Positions 16,338 to 25,398 of a stretch of DNA of 64,000 nucleotides are shown here, in pieces. The first letter of the stretch is position 1. Each line of letters opens with the position of its first letter. The stretch comes from JALYJG01 sp033763555 (lineage in GTDB: Bacteria > Pseudomonadota > Alphaproteobacteria > UBA9219): NCBI GenBank assembly GCA_033763555.1, contig JANRKK010000029.1:1-64000 (forward strand), in the 5' to 3' direction. A program made the position numbers and the translations under genes. The notes under the pieces were generated by a model. That model did not search any database and was not told the DNA's origin. It saw nothing but the letters and a program-made list of their open reading frames with translations.

Positions 16338-18053
16338 CTAAAGGATGGAGGTCGAACGGACCGTCACAGGCATATCGGGGCCCGCAGGCATGCCGAAAAA
16401 CGTGGCAGGCTTGGTGGCGGCTGGAGCTTCTTTTTCAGCCGCCCAGGGCGGGTTCAGCGTTGGCTTGCCGAAGAAATAGCCTTGCATCATGTCGACCTTT
16501 TCCTTGCGCAGCCAGTCGGCGACATCCTGCGTTTCCACGCCTTCGGCGACGGTCTTGAGGCCAAGGCCGCGGGCAAGTTCGATCAGCATGCGCACCAGAT
16601 GCTGCTGTTCCGCATGGGTCATGAGATTATGCAGAAGTTCGCGGTCGATCTTCATGATCGACAGTGACAGCGAACGCAGATGGCGGATCGAGGTGAAGCC
16701 TGCACCGAAATCATCCAGCGCCACGGTACCGCCCAAGGCGCGTAGTTCCTCGACAAAGCGGCGCGTTTCGCTGACATCGACGATGGCGGCGGTTTCGGTA
16801 ATTTCGACGATCAGCCGTTCGGTGATAGCACGGCGTCCGGCAAGGACGCGGCGCATATGGTCGGGCCAGTCGGCATGCGCTGCTGTCAGGCCAGAGATAT
16901 TGATGGAAAGGCAGAGATCAGGATACGCCTCCAGCTCTTTCACCGCGAGGTTCAACACATGGCGGTCGAGTTCAAAGGCCAGACCCATTTGTTCGATGGC
17001 TGGGACGAAACGCGCGGCGGCAATCGGCTGGCCGTCATCGCTGAACATGCGCACCAGCGCTTCGTAGAATAGCGGCTTGCCTGTGGCACTATCGATCACA
17101 GCCTGATAGGCGAGGCGGAAACCGTCGTTTTTGAAGGCGTGCTTGATGCGATGGCCGAGCTCGAGGAATTGACGGTTTTCCTGCGTCCGTTCCGGCGAAT
17201 CCAAGTATTCCACGGCCACATTGCGGCCGCGCAGCCGCGCATCATGCAGCGCCTGCTCGGCAAAAATCATGGCTTCGGTGGAGCTTTTGGCAACCGTCGG
17301 CAGACGCACGCCGCCGACCGACACGGTGATATGCAGTGGCGTAACCGAGGTTACGACTGGGTAATCGCGGAAGCTTTGCAGCAGCCGTTCGGCCAGCGCG
17401 CGGAAATCGCCACCCAAGGGTTCCGGCAGAAGAATGCCGAACATATCGCCGCCAACGCGACCCAGAAAGGCGCGCGCCGGAATAATTTCACCCAGACGCG
17501 CCGCGACGCCGCGCAGCAGCGCATCGCCCGCTTCCATGCCGACAGCTTCGTTGACGAAGGACATTTTGTCGATGCCCACCACAAGATAGGCGCATCCGCG
17601 CCGTGCGGCCTTGGCAGCGTCCAGCGCCTTGGAAATCTGCGTCAGCATATAGGGGCGGTTGAAACAGTTGGTCAGCGTATCGCGGCCATGCAATTCCTGC
17701 GGCGCGGTTCTTTCGGCGGGGCTGTCGATGACGCGCAGCAAACCGCGCTGCCGTACGACCTGGCCGTTTTCTACATCGGCCATGCCGCGTTCATGCACCC
17801 ATATCAGGCGGCCATCATCACCGCGCAGGCGGTATTGGCGGTCGAAATTACGGTCATCACTGCCAAACACCAGATGGCGGTCATCGGTATGGATAGCGCT
17901 GTAGAAATTCCGCGAGGTCGCAGGGGCGCTTTGCGCGCCGAACAGTTTTTCGCAGGAACCGCACCAGACAATGCTGTCGGTTGCCATGCACCATTCATAA
18001 GCGGCGTCGCCGGAAGCCGATAAAAAATCGGAAAGAGAGGAAGGCAAAGTCAT
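16338..18053 (-). CDS. PAS-GGDEF-EAL c-di-GMP phosphodiesterase with degenerate GGDEF
   Basis: 571 residues. An N-terminal PAS-like domain (about 1-115, with RQYRLRGDDGRLIWVHERG), a GGDEF domain (about 120-290) and an EAL domain (about 300-540). The GGDEF signature reads VGGDMFG, with Met replacing the catalytic Glu, so cyclase activity is unlikely. The EAL domain keeps EALVRM, SINISG, EITET, DDFGAGF, KIDREL, AEGVET and QGYFFGKP, so c-di-GMP hydrolysis should be intact, perhaps stimulated by GTP binding to the dead GGDEF. No membrane segment. The last 35 residues are a Pro/Ala-rich tail. Confidence 0.9.
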   Translation of the reverse strand: MTLPSSLSDFLSASGDAAYEWCMATDSIVWCGSCEKLFGAQSAPATSRNFYSAIHTDDRHLVFGSDDRNFDRQYRLRGDDGRLIWVHERGMADVENGQVVRQRGLLRVIDSPAERTAPQELHGRDTLTNCFNRPYMLTQISKALDAAKAARRGCAYLVVGIDKMSFVNEAVGMEAGDALLRGVAARLGEIIPARAFLGRVGGDMFGILLPEPLGGDFRALAERLLQSFRDYPVVTSVTPLHITVSVGGVRLPTVAKSSTEAMIFAEQALHDARLRGRNVAVEYLDSPERTQENRQFLELGHRIKHAFKNDGFRLAYQAVIDSATGKPLFYEALVRMFSDDGQPIAAARFVPAIEQMGLAFELDRHVLNLAVKELEAYPDLCLSINISGLTAAHADWPDHMRRVLAGRRAITERLIVEITETAAIVDVSETRRFVEELRALGGTVALDDFGAGFTSIRHLRSLSLSIMKIDRELLHNLMTHAEQQHLVRMLIELARGLGLKTVAEGVETQDVADWLRKEKVDMMQGYFFGKPTLNPPWAAEKEAPAATKPATFFGMPAGPDMPVTVRSTSIL

Positions 18054-18111
18054 GGATATAATACTCTGTTCGCAACGTCCTGCGCCGCAATATATTCTGC
18101 GGGTATATCCT

Positions 18112-18129
18112 TAATTTTGTATAAAATTA
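18112..18129. promoter_or_regulatory. 18-base palindrome in the EAL/lpxD divergent gap
   Basis: TAATTTT (18112-18118), GTAT, AAAATTA (18123-18129) is a perfect inverted repeat in the 184-base region between the divergent EAL-domain gene and lpxD. It may be an operator, or the two arms may act as UP-element-like A/T tracts. A TATAAT-like sequence lies near 18057-18062. Confidence 0.4.
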
Positions 18130-18237
18130 GCGGTTTCCGTCGTTTCCTGCGTATGGCGCCCGGTAAGGAATCGCTAACCATATAAGGCTTTTGCCGAAAG
18201 CCTGTTCTTTGGCCTTTGGAGCCGCTACAAAGCCCTC

Positions 18238-19341
18238 ATGTCGAAAACCTATACTCTGCAGGCGATTGCCGAAGCGCTCGAAGGCCAGCTGATCGGCAAT
18301 GGTGCCATAACGGTCGATCGCGTCGCCCATCCGGCTGATATACGCCGGGAGGGGGAGCTTGTGCTGGCGACCGACAAGAAATTGCTGCCTCTTTTAGGCA
18401 AGCATCGCCCCCGGGCCGTTATTGTCAGCCAGGACGCTGCCGTGGAACCGGGCTTCGCCGAAGCCTGCATTGTCGTCAGCCGCCCGCGTCTGGCGATGGC
18501 AAAACTGACCAGTCTTTTTGCCGAGCATGCCTCGCCGCCACCCGGCATTCATCCGACTGCCATCGTCGAACCGGGTGCGCAGCTGGGTGAGAATGTGACG
18601 CTCGGTGCTTACGCCTATGTTGCATCCGGCGCGCGCATTGGCGCAAACAGCATTCTGCATCCGCAGACTTATATAGGGCCAGGCACCACCATCGGTCGTG
18701 AAGCGCTAATTTATCCAGGCGTCCGTATTGGTGCGCGGGTGGAAATCGGCGATCGCTGCATCATTCATTTCAATGCTGCCATCGGCGCGGACGGTTTCAG
18801 TTTTGTCACACCGGAGCAGGGTAGCGTTGAAGCCGTGAAGGCGACGGGTTCTGTCACTGCTACCAATCAGGAGCTGGTGCGCATCGCGTCGCTCGGCACG
18901 GTCGTGATTGGCGATGATGTCGAGATTGGTGCGAACACTTCCATCGATCGCGGCACCATTGCGGCAACGCGCATCGGCAACGGCACGAAAATCGATAACC
19001 AGGTGCAGGTCGGCCACAACGTCACCATCGGCGAGAACTGCCTGATCTGCGGCCGCGTGGGCATTGCGGGCAGCTCCTCGATCGGCGATCGGGTGGTTCT
19101 GGGTGGTGCGGTCGGAGTCGCCGACCATGTGATTGTCGGCGATGACGTCGTTGCCATGGCCATGAGTGGTATTGCCGGGCATATCGCCGCCCGGACGGTG
19201 GTAGGTGGTATTCCGGCCCTGCCGCGGGCGCAGGCTGTGGAAAACTACATGAATCTGGGACGAATCAAGTCCCTGATGCAAAAACTTAACGCCCTGACGG
19301 GTCGTGTCGATAAGCTTGAGCAAAAAGGCAAAAACGACTAG
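18238..19341 (+). CDS. lpxD: UDP-3-O-acylglucosamine N-acyltransferase LpxD
   Basis: 367 residues. An N-terminal uridine-binding domain (about 1-100) precedes a left-handed beta-helix of hexapeptide repeats (about 105-325) and a C-terminal helix that binds ACP. IGADGFSF and the catalytic His260 in VQVGHNVTIG are present. LpxD adds the second 3-hydroxyacyl chain in lipid A synthesis. Usually it lies with bamA, fabZ and lpxA; here it is followed by a dedicated acyl carrier protein and a ketosynthase, which suggests a special acyl supply. It might be a second lpxD copy. Confidence 0.93.
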   Translation: MSKTYTLQAIAEALEGQLIGNGAITVDRVAHPADIRREGELVLATDKKLLPLLGKHRPRAVIVSQDAAVEPGFAEACIVVSRPRLAMAKLTSLFAEHASPPPGIHPTAIVEPGAQLGENVTLGAYAYVASGARIGANSILHPQTYIGPGTTIGREALIYPGVRIGARVEIGDRCIIHFNAAIGADGFSFVTPEQGSVEAVKATGSVTATNQELVRIASLGTVVIGDDVEIGANTSIDRGTIAATRIGNGTKIDNQVQVGHNVTIGENCLICGRVGIAGSSSIGDRVVLGGAVGVADHVIVGDDVVAMAMSGIAGHIAARTVVGGIPALPRAQAVENYMNLGRIKSLMQKLNALTGRVDKLEQKGKND

Positions 19342-19410
19342 CAATAAGCCCCTGTGTCACAGAATTGCCGATCTTGCCATTTTATATAAGCAGGCCAAAA
19401 GGTTCGCCGC

Positions 19411-19677
19411 ATGTCCCAGATTGATGAGATTCTCGATATTGTCGCGCAGAAAGCGCTGATCGATCGCAGCAAGCTCGCGCCCGAAGCCAAGCTGAGTGAC
19501 CTGAATGTCAGCTCGCTGGATATGGTCGAAGTTGTCTTCGCGTTGGAAGACAAGTTCGGCATCCAGCTTCCCTTCAACGCGAACACTGACGCCAACGAGT
19601 TTGAAACCGTGGGCGATGTGATCTCGCTGGTCGAAAAACAGCTGGCTGGCAAGGGCGCCAAAGCGGCCAATGCCTAA
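19411..19677 (+). CDS. Acyl carrier protein with atypical SSL phosphopantetheine site
   Basis: 88 residues, a complete four-helix ACP. The usual DSL prosthetic-group site reads SSL in LNVSSLDMVEVVFALEDKFG, so Ser35 should carry phosphopantetheine while the preceding Asp is Ser. The sequence between helices II and III (LPFNANTDANEF) differs from housekeeping AcpP, which favours a specialised carrier such as one for lipid A or hopanoid-associated acyl chains. It lies 69 bases after lpxD and 15 bases before a ketosynthase. Confidence 0.87.
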   Translation: MSQIDEILDIVAQKALIDRSKLAPEAKLSDLNVSSLDMVEVVFALEDKFGIQLPFNANTDANEFETVGDVISLVEKQLAGKGAKAANA

Positions 19678-19692
19678 CCGGGACTGATTTTC

Positions 19693-20913
19693 ATGCGCCG
19701 TATTGTCATCACCGGGATGGGCGTCATCTCGCCCATCGGCCAAAGCGTCGCCGAGTTCCAAAAAAATCTGTTCGCCGGACATTGCGGTATCGAGGATGCC
19801 GGGTTCACATATCGCGGCAGCGAAGTCCGTTTTCCTGCCGCGCCCGTCAAAGGTTTCAAGGCTGAAGACTGGATTGACGCGAAAAAAGCCTCGCTGCTCG
19901 ATCGCTTTTCCCAGTTCGCTGTTGCCGCCGCCGAACAGGCGCTGAAGGATTCCGGTCTCGTGCTGACGCCAGAGATGGCCGAGCGCACAGGCGTTATCAC
20001 GGGCACAGGCGTTGGTGGGCAGAACACGCTGGAAGAATCCTATATGAAGCTGCTGGACGCCAACAGCTCGCCGCGTGTGCATCCCTTTACCATTCCGCGC
20101 CTGATGGCGAATGCGGGCTCCAGCCAGATCAGCATGGCTTCAGGCATCACCGGGCCCGGTTTTACCGTCGCTTCCGCCTGCGCCTCGGCGCTGCATGCGA
20201 TGGGCGTGACCTTGCACATGTTGCGCTCCGGCTTCATCGATGCCGCGATCACAGGCGGCTCCGAATCCTGCCTGACCTTCGGCACGTTGAAGGGTTGGGA
20301 AGCGCTGCGCGTCATGGCGCCGGATGTCTGCCGTCCCTTCTCGCGCGACCGCGCCGGGATGGTGCTGGGCGAAGGTGCGGCGATGTTCATGCTGGAAACG
20401 CTGGAGCATGCGCAGAAGCGCGGTGCGAAAATCTATGCTGAATTTGCCGGGTTCGGCATGAGTTCGGATGCCAAGGACATTACGACGCCCGATGTGAACG
20501 GCGCTGCCCGCGCCGTCAGTAATGCCTTGAAAGATGCCGGACTTGTCCCGGAGCAGGTGGATTACATCAACGCCCATGGCACTGGAACCCGCATCAATGA
20601 TCTGACGGAAACCAATGTCATCAAGCAGGTCTTCGGCAGCCATGCCGGGAAGCTGGCTGTATCCTCCAGCAAGTCGATGTTCGGCCATGCGCTGGGCGCG
20701 GCCGGGGCGCTGGAAATGCTGGCGACCGTGCTGGCCGTGACCGAAAATATGGCGCCGCCGACCCTTAACTATATTGGCCCTGACCCTGAATGCGATCTCG
20801 ACTATGTGCCGAACAAGGCCCGGCCCATGACCATTAACACCGCCCTTAACAATTCCTTCGCCTTCGGGGGGTTGAACGCGGTCCTTGCTGTTAAGAAACT
20901 ATCGGCTTCCTAG
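19693..20913 (+). CDS. Beta-ketoacyl-ACP synthase (FabF-like)
   Basis: 406 residues, thiolase fold. The catalytic triad is visible: Cys163 in SACASALHAM, His295 in INAHGTGT and His332 in SMFGHALGAAG. It starts MRRIVITGMGVISPIG as FabF/KAS II does. The sequence around the active Cys and the partner ACP next to it differ from the housekeeping fabD-fabG-acpP-fabF set, so this is likely a second condensing enzyme that elongates chains on the adjacent ACP, possibly for LpxD. Confidence 0.9.
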   Translation: MRRIVITGMGVISPIGQSVAEFQKNLFAGHCGIEDAGFTYRGSEVRFPAAPVKGFKAEDWIDAKKASLLDRFSQFAVAAAEQALKDSGLVLTPEMAERTGVITGTGVGGQNTLEESYMKLLDANSSPRVHPFTIPRLMANAGSSQISMASGITGPGFTVASACASALHAMGVTLHMLRSGFIDAAITGGSESCLTFGTLKGWEALRVMAPDVCRPFSRDRAGMVLGEGAAMFMLETLEHAQKRGAKIYAEFAGFGMSSDAKDITTPDVNGAARAVSNALKDAGLVPEQVDYINAHGTGTRINDLTETNVIKQVFGSHAGKLAVSSSKSMFGHALGAAGALEMLATVLAVTENMAPPTLNYIGPDPECDLDYVPNKARPMTINTALNNSFAFGGLNAVLAVKKLSAS

Positions 20914-20914
20914 C

Positions 20915-20944
20915 TTGAGTTGCGGGGCTTATTCCCCCTATACT
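20915..20944 (+). promoter_or_regulatory. Likely promoter of the dsbA-like/smc operon
   Basis: TTGAGT (20915-20920), an 18-base spacer and TATACT (20939-20944), 32 bases before the dsbA-like ATG. The spacer contains GGGG-6-CCCC, which may also act as a weak terminator for the ketosynthase gene. Confidence 0.5.
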
Positions 20945-20975
20945 GAGAGCCTGATTCGAGAGGGCAAAGCCGTCC

Positions 20976-21584
20976 ATGAAGGGGTTTTTCAAAGCTTTGG
21001 GGTTAGTGGCGCTGCTGCTGGGTGCGGCCATCCCGACGCATGCCAAAAATTCCGGCGTTCCCCAGCGCGTTTTGGGTAAAGCCAGCGCCCCCATCACGGT
21101 TGAGGAATATGTCTCCTTCACTTGCCCGCATTGTGCTGAATTTTATGAAAAGACCCTGCCGGAGCTGGAAAAACGCTATGCCGACACCGGGAAAGTGAAA
21201 TTCATCTTGCGGGATTTCCCGACCGATGGGCGGGGGCTGAAAGCGGCGCAGCTGTCGCGCTGCATGCCGGAAGAACAGTATCACCCCTTTGTGCGGCTGC
21301 TGTTCAAGAACCAGATGACATGGGTGGTTGCGCCGGATCCGGAAAAAATCCTGCTTTCCTATGCTCGTCTGGGCGGTTTGCCTGAGGATAAGGCAAAAGC
21401 CTGCCTCGCCGATACCGAATTGCAGGATGCGTTGATCACGGTGCGCGGTGATGCGACAGAAAAATTTGGCATTGAATCGACGCCGACTTTTATTATCAAT
21501 AACGGGGCGGAGAGAATAAAGGGAGCACAGCCCGCGGCTGAATTTGCGAAAATATTCGATCGGCTTCTGGCCGCAAAACAGTAA
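20976..21584 (+). CDS. DsbA-like periplasmic thiol oxidoreductase
   Basis: 202 residues. A signal peptide (MKGFFKALGLVALLLGAAIPTHA) directs export. The thioredoxin-like domain has the active site Cys50-Pro-His-Cys53 in SFTCPHCAEFYE, with the cis-Pro region IESTPTFIINN. The CPHC pair matches DsbA, an oxidant that forms disulfides in secreted proteins. Membership of the shorter DsbA/Com1/ScsC-like group in alphaproteobacteria is likely. It is followed at 19 bases by smc, a common adjacency. Confidence 0.9.
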   Translation: MKGFFKALGLVALLLGAAIPTHAKNSGVPQRVLGKASAPITVEEYVSFTCPHCAEFYEKTLPELEKRYADTGKVKFILRDFPTDGRGLKAAQLSRCMPEEQYHPFVRLLFKNQMTWVVAPDPEKILLSYARLGGLPEDKAKACLADTELQDALITVRGDATEKFGIESTPTFIINNGAERIKGAQPAAEFAKIFDRLLAAKQ

Positions 21585-21603
21585 TTGAACGATAGAGGCA
21601 CAC

Positions 21604-24600
21604 TTGCAATTTACACGCTTACGCCTTCAGGGCTTTAAATCCTTCGTTGAACCCACGGATCTGGATATTCCGCCGGGCATGACGGGTATTGTCGGGCCAA
21701 ATGGCTGCGGCAAATCCAACCTGGTCGAAGCCTTGCGCTGGGTGATGGGTGAAAACTCGGCCAAGCGCATGCGCGGCAGCGAAATGGACGATGTGATTTT
21801 CGGGGGCACGGCCACGCGACCGTCGCGTAACCTCGCCGAAGTGATGCTGGAGCTTGATAATTCCGGTCGCAGCGCGATGGCCGAATTTAACGATGCCGAC
21901 AGCCTTCAGGTAACTCGCAGCATTGAACGCGGCAGCGGTTCCGATTACCGCATCAATGGCCGCCCTGTACGGCAAAAGGATGTGCATTGGCTGTTCGCCG
22001 ATCAAGCGACAGGTGCGCACTCGACCAATCTCGTCGGTCAGGGCCAGATCGACGCGTTGATCCGCGCCAAGCCGCAGGATCGCCGCCAGATTCTCGAAGA
22101 AGCTTCCGGAACCGCCGGGCTGCAGGCTCGTCGTCATGAAGCGGAGTTGAAGCTGAAGGGTGCGGAACAGAATCTCACGCGCCTCGACGATGTGCTGAAA
22201 GCCTATGACACGCAGTTGCGCAATTTGAAGCAGCAGGTACGGCAGGCCTCGCGCTACCGCAATCTGGCTGATCATATCCGCCGTGCCGAAGCGGCGCTTC
22301 TGCAGCTGCGCTGGACTGAGGCCGAGCATAATGCCGAGGCCGTGCGTCAGGCGCTGCAGGACGCGGAAAAGCGCGTCAATGAATTGCTGGTGATTGTTAC
22401 GCGCGAAACCGCGGTGCGGACGGATATCACCGCCGAACTTCCTGGTTTGCGCCAGACTGAAGCCGCCGCCGCGGCTGTTGTCCAGAAATTGACTTTGGCG
22501 CGCGAGCAAATTGAATCCGAAACCCGCCGCATTACCGAAGAAGCGCAGGCGCAGGAGCAGCGTTTGGCGCAAGTGGCTGCTGACCAGGAGCGCGAACAAT
22601 CCCGCCGTGCCGACAGCGAAACCTCCATCAACCGTTTGCGTGATGAGGGTCGCGCGCTGGAACAGTCCGTTGCCGCCATTGCTGCGCAAATCCCCGAAGC
22701 CGAAAAAACTCTGGTGACGATGAGTGAGGAAGTCGCCGCGCTGGATGCTGCACTGACCGAATTGCTGCAGGCTGCCGCTTCGGCCGAAGCGCGCAAGGAA
22801 TCGCTGCAGCAGGAAATTGAAACGCTGGCTGAGCGCAAATTCATTCTTGCCGAAAGACGTGCACAGCTGGATGAGCAGCGCTCGGCGCTGGCTGCCGAGG
22901 TTGCGGCACGCCCTGATCTTTCTTTTGCCTCGGCGCTGGTCGATGCGTCGGAAAAGGAGCTGGCGAAACGCCAGCAGCAGGCGCAAACCGTCGAGGAAAC
23001 CTGCCGCGAAGCCGAGCGCATGCAGGTGCAGGCACGCGAAACCTTGCATATCGCGCAAGCCAACGCCACGCGGCTGAAGGCCGAAGCAGAAGCCATCGCA
23101 GCGCTGCTGCAGCATCATGATGATGAGGCCGATCAGGTCATCGACCTGATCAACGTAGCTACGGGTTTTGAAGCTGCTTTGGCTGTTGCTTTGGGCGAGG
23201 CTTTGACGGCGGCGCTGGATGATAAGGCGCCGATGCATTGGCGTTCTCTGCCACCTTTGGCAAACACTCCAGCTTTGCCGCCCGGCGTCGCACCGATTAC
23301 ACAATATATCGAGGCGCCGAAGGCGCTGGCGCGCAGCCTGTCGCAGATCGGCTTTGTTGAAAATACCGCCGCAGGCGAAAAAGCCGCGCCACAACTGCAA
23401 CCGGGGCAGATCCTTGTCAGCCGTGAAGGCTGGGCCTGGCGCTGGGACGGTTTCACCGTCACGCCGCAGGCGAAAACGGCGACCGCTCTCCGTATGCAAC
23501 AGCGCAACCGCTTGCCTGCCTTGCATGTGGACATCGAAAAAGCCGAAGCCGATGTGCAGGCTTGTGCCGCCTGTCTGGTTGAGGCCGACACGGCGCTGGC
23601 TGCGCGGCAGGCGGAAGATCAGCAGGCGCGTGAAGCGCTGCGCGCTGCTTTTGCCGCCCTTGGCGATGCGCGCGAAACCTATGCGGCGCAGGAAAAGGAA
23701 GCCACATCGGCGGGCATGAAGCTGGCTGCCATCGACGATACGTTGCGGCAGATCGTGAGTGATCTTGAACAAATCCGCATTCGTGTGGCGGTTGTTGAGG
23801 ATGAGCGGCATGCTTTGCCGGAGGCCGAGGCGCAGCAGGCCGTGATTCAGAGTCAGCGCGCCCAGTTGGCGCAACGCCGCGATGCGCAGGCGCAACGACA
23901 GGGCGAGAGTGACCGATTGGTGCGTGAGCGTGGACTTGCTGAGGCCCGCCGAGGCGCGGTCACGCAGGAAATTGCCGAATGGCAGTCGCGTCTTGATAAT
24001 GCTGCCGAGCAGATTGAGGCATTGGCCGAACGTCGCGCGGGCATTGAAGCAGCCTTGGATGAATTGCGCATCCGCCCGATGCAGCTGGCGGAATCCCGCG
24101 CCCAGTTGCTGACCGAATTGTCGGGTGCCGAAGCGCGCCGTAGCGAAGCCGCCGATCGTCTGATTGAGGCGGAGCAGCGCCTCGCAACGGTTGAGCAGAA
24201 ACTCAAGCAGGACGAAGCCAATCTCGGTGCGGCGCGGGAGGAACGCGTGCGTGCCGAAGGGGCGGTGACGGCCTCGGGCGAACAATTCAACGCCTTGCGT
24301 GAACGCATGGCAGAAAAACTGAGCTGTGCGCCGGAAGAGTTGGCAGGCATCGCCGATTTCGGCGCGGATGAAGCGCCCAATCTGTTTGAATTGGAGCAGG
24401 TGCTGGCGCGTTATCTGCGCGAGCGGGAAAATATGGGCCCGGTCAATCTGCGCGCGGAAGCCGAGGCCGAAACGCTGCAAACCCAGATTGATGCGCTGCA
24501 GAAGGAAAAGGACGACCTCATCGCTGCCATCGCCAAATTGCGGCAGGGCATCGGCCAGCTGAACCGCGAGGCGCGTGAACGTCTCCATGCGGCGTTCGAG

Positions 24601-25113
24601 CAGGTGAATGAGCGTTTCCAGACCCTCTTCAAGCGCTTGTTCGATGGCGGCAAGGCGCGGCTGGAATTGATCGATGATGAAGACCCGCTGAATGCGGGCC
24701 TTGAAATTTTCGCCAGCCCACCGGGCAAGAAAATGCAAATCCTGTCGCTGCTGTCAGGCGGCGAACGCTCGCTCACGGCACTGGCGCTGCTGTTCGCCGT
24801 GTTCCAGACCAACCCGTCGCCGATCTGCGTGCTGGACGAAGCCGAGGCAGCGCTGGACGAAAGCAATATCGACCGTTTCTGCTCGCTGGTCAGCGACATC
24901 GCGCGCGAAACCCGTACCCGCTTCCTCATCATCACTCACCAGCGCCTGACCATGGCGCGGATGGACCGCCTGTATGGCGTGACCATGGGCGAAAAGGGCG
25001 TATCGCAGCTGGTTTCCGTCGATCTGGCGGGCGCTGTGGCATTGCGCGACGGCGAAGTGGTTGAACCCGCCGAGCGCGCCGAAGCGGCATTGCAAGAAGT
25101 ACGCGCGGCATGA
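21604..25113 (+). CDS. smc: Chromosome segregation protein SMC
   Basis: 1169 residues. Walker A GPNGCGKSN at 31-39; long coiled coils at about 170-490 and 640-1000 interrupted by a hinge (about 505-620); signature LSGGERSLTALALLFA and Walker B ICVLDEAEAALDE near the C-terminus. SMC with ScpA/ScpB compacts and segregates DNA. The start is TTG at 21604 (GAGG upstream), since the next residues QFTRLRLQGFKSF match the family N-terminus. The high codon bias gives a very long antisense open frame. The end overlaps the next gene by four bases. Confidence 0.96.
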   Translation: MQFTRLRLQGFKSFVEPTDLDIPPGMTGIVGPNGCGKSNLVEALRWVMGENSAKRMRGSEMDDVIFGGTATRPSRNLAEVMLELDNSGRSAMAEFNDADSLQVTRSIERGSGSDYRINGRPVRQKDVHWLFADQATGAHSTNLVGQGQIDALIRAKPQDRRQILEEASGTAGLQARRHEAELKLKGAEQNLTRLDDVLKAYDTQLRNLKQQVRQASRYRNLADHIRRAEAALLQLRWTEAEHNAEAVRQALQDAEKRVNELLVIVTRETAVRTDITAELPGLRQTEAAAAAVVQKLTLAREQIESETRRITEEAQAQEQRLAQVAADQEREQSRRADSETSINRLRDEGRALEQSVAAIAAQIPEAEKTLVTMSEEVAALDAALTELLQAAASAEARKESLQQEIETLAERKFILAERRAQLDEQRSALAAEVAARPDLSFASALVDASEKELAKRQQQAQTVEETCREAERMQVQARETLHIAQANATRLKAEAEAIAALLQHHDDEADQVIDLINVATGFEAALAVALGEALTAALDDKAPMHWRSLPPLANTPALPPGVAPITQYIEAPKALARSLSQIGFVENTAAGEKAAPQLQPGQILVSREGWAWRWDGFTVTPQAKTATALRMQQRNRLPALHVDIEKAEADVQACAACLVEADTALAARQAEDQQAREALRAAFAALGDARETYAAQEKEATSAGMKLAAIDDTLRQIVSDLEQIRIRVAVVEDERHALPEAEAQQAVIQSQRAQLAQRRDAQAQRQGESDRLVRERGLAEARRGAVTQEIAEWQSRLDNAAEQIEALAERRAGIEAALDELRIRPMQLAESRAQLLTELSGAEARRSEAADRLIEAEQRLATVEQKLKQDEANLGAAREERVRAEGAVTASGEQFNALRERMAEKLSCAPEELAGIADFGADEAPNLFELEQVLARYLRERENMGPVNLRAEAEAETLQTQIDALQKEKDDLIAAIAKLRQGIGQLNREARERLHAAFEQVNERFQTLFKRLFDGGKARLELIDDEDPLNAGLEIFASPPGKKMQILSLLSGGERSLTALALLFAVFQTNPSPICVLDEAEAALDESNIDRFCSLVSDIARETRTRFLIITHQRLTMARMDRLYGVTMGEKGVSQLVSVDLAGAVALRDGEVVEPAERAEAALQEVRAA

Positions 25114-25397
25114 AATACGCTTCCATCCTGATATTTTCCGTTCTAGCTGTGACGGCATATCCGGCCTTTGCCGGGACAGCCGAAGTGCGTGATGTGGCGC
25201 GGCTGAACAATTGCACGCCGAAGAAAATTGAAGTCTATGAACAGTCGCTGGGCTCGGAAGCGCGGACGATTTACCGCGTCACCTGCAACATGCCCAAGGC
25301 CACCAACGATACGGCCAAAGGTGCGGATTCGCTGCTTGTCAGCTGCCGTGACAGCCTGTGCCAGCTGATCAGGCCCGTTGCCGAGGAAAAGAAGTAA
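25110..25397 (+). CDS. Small secreted hypothetical protein
   Basis: 95 residues, not recognised. A signal peptide (about 1-21, ending AYPAFA) is followed by a mature part with four Cys (LNNCTPKK, RVTCNMPK, VSCRDSLCQ), probably two disulfides in the periplasm. It starts with ATGA over the smc stop, so it is translated after smc, and shares the operon with a DsbA-like oxidase that could fold it. It stops one base before the convergent transglycosylase gene. Confidence 0.75.
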   Translation: MKYASILIFSVLAVTAYPAFAGTAEVRDVARLNNCTPKKIEVYEQSLGSEARTIYRVTCNMPKATNDTAKGADSLLVSCRDSLCQLIRPVAEEKK

Positions 25398-25398
25398 T

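Noticed and set aside
21619..24738. 1039-codon open frame antisense to smc
   Set aside because: It mirrors the strong codon bias of smc; its translation has no domain signature and smc on the other strand is unmistakable.
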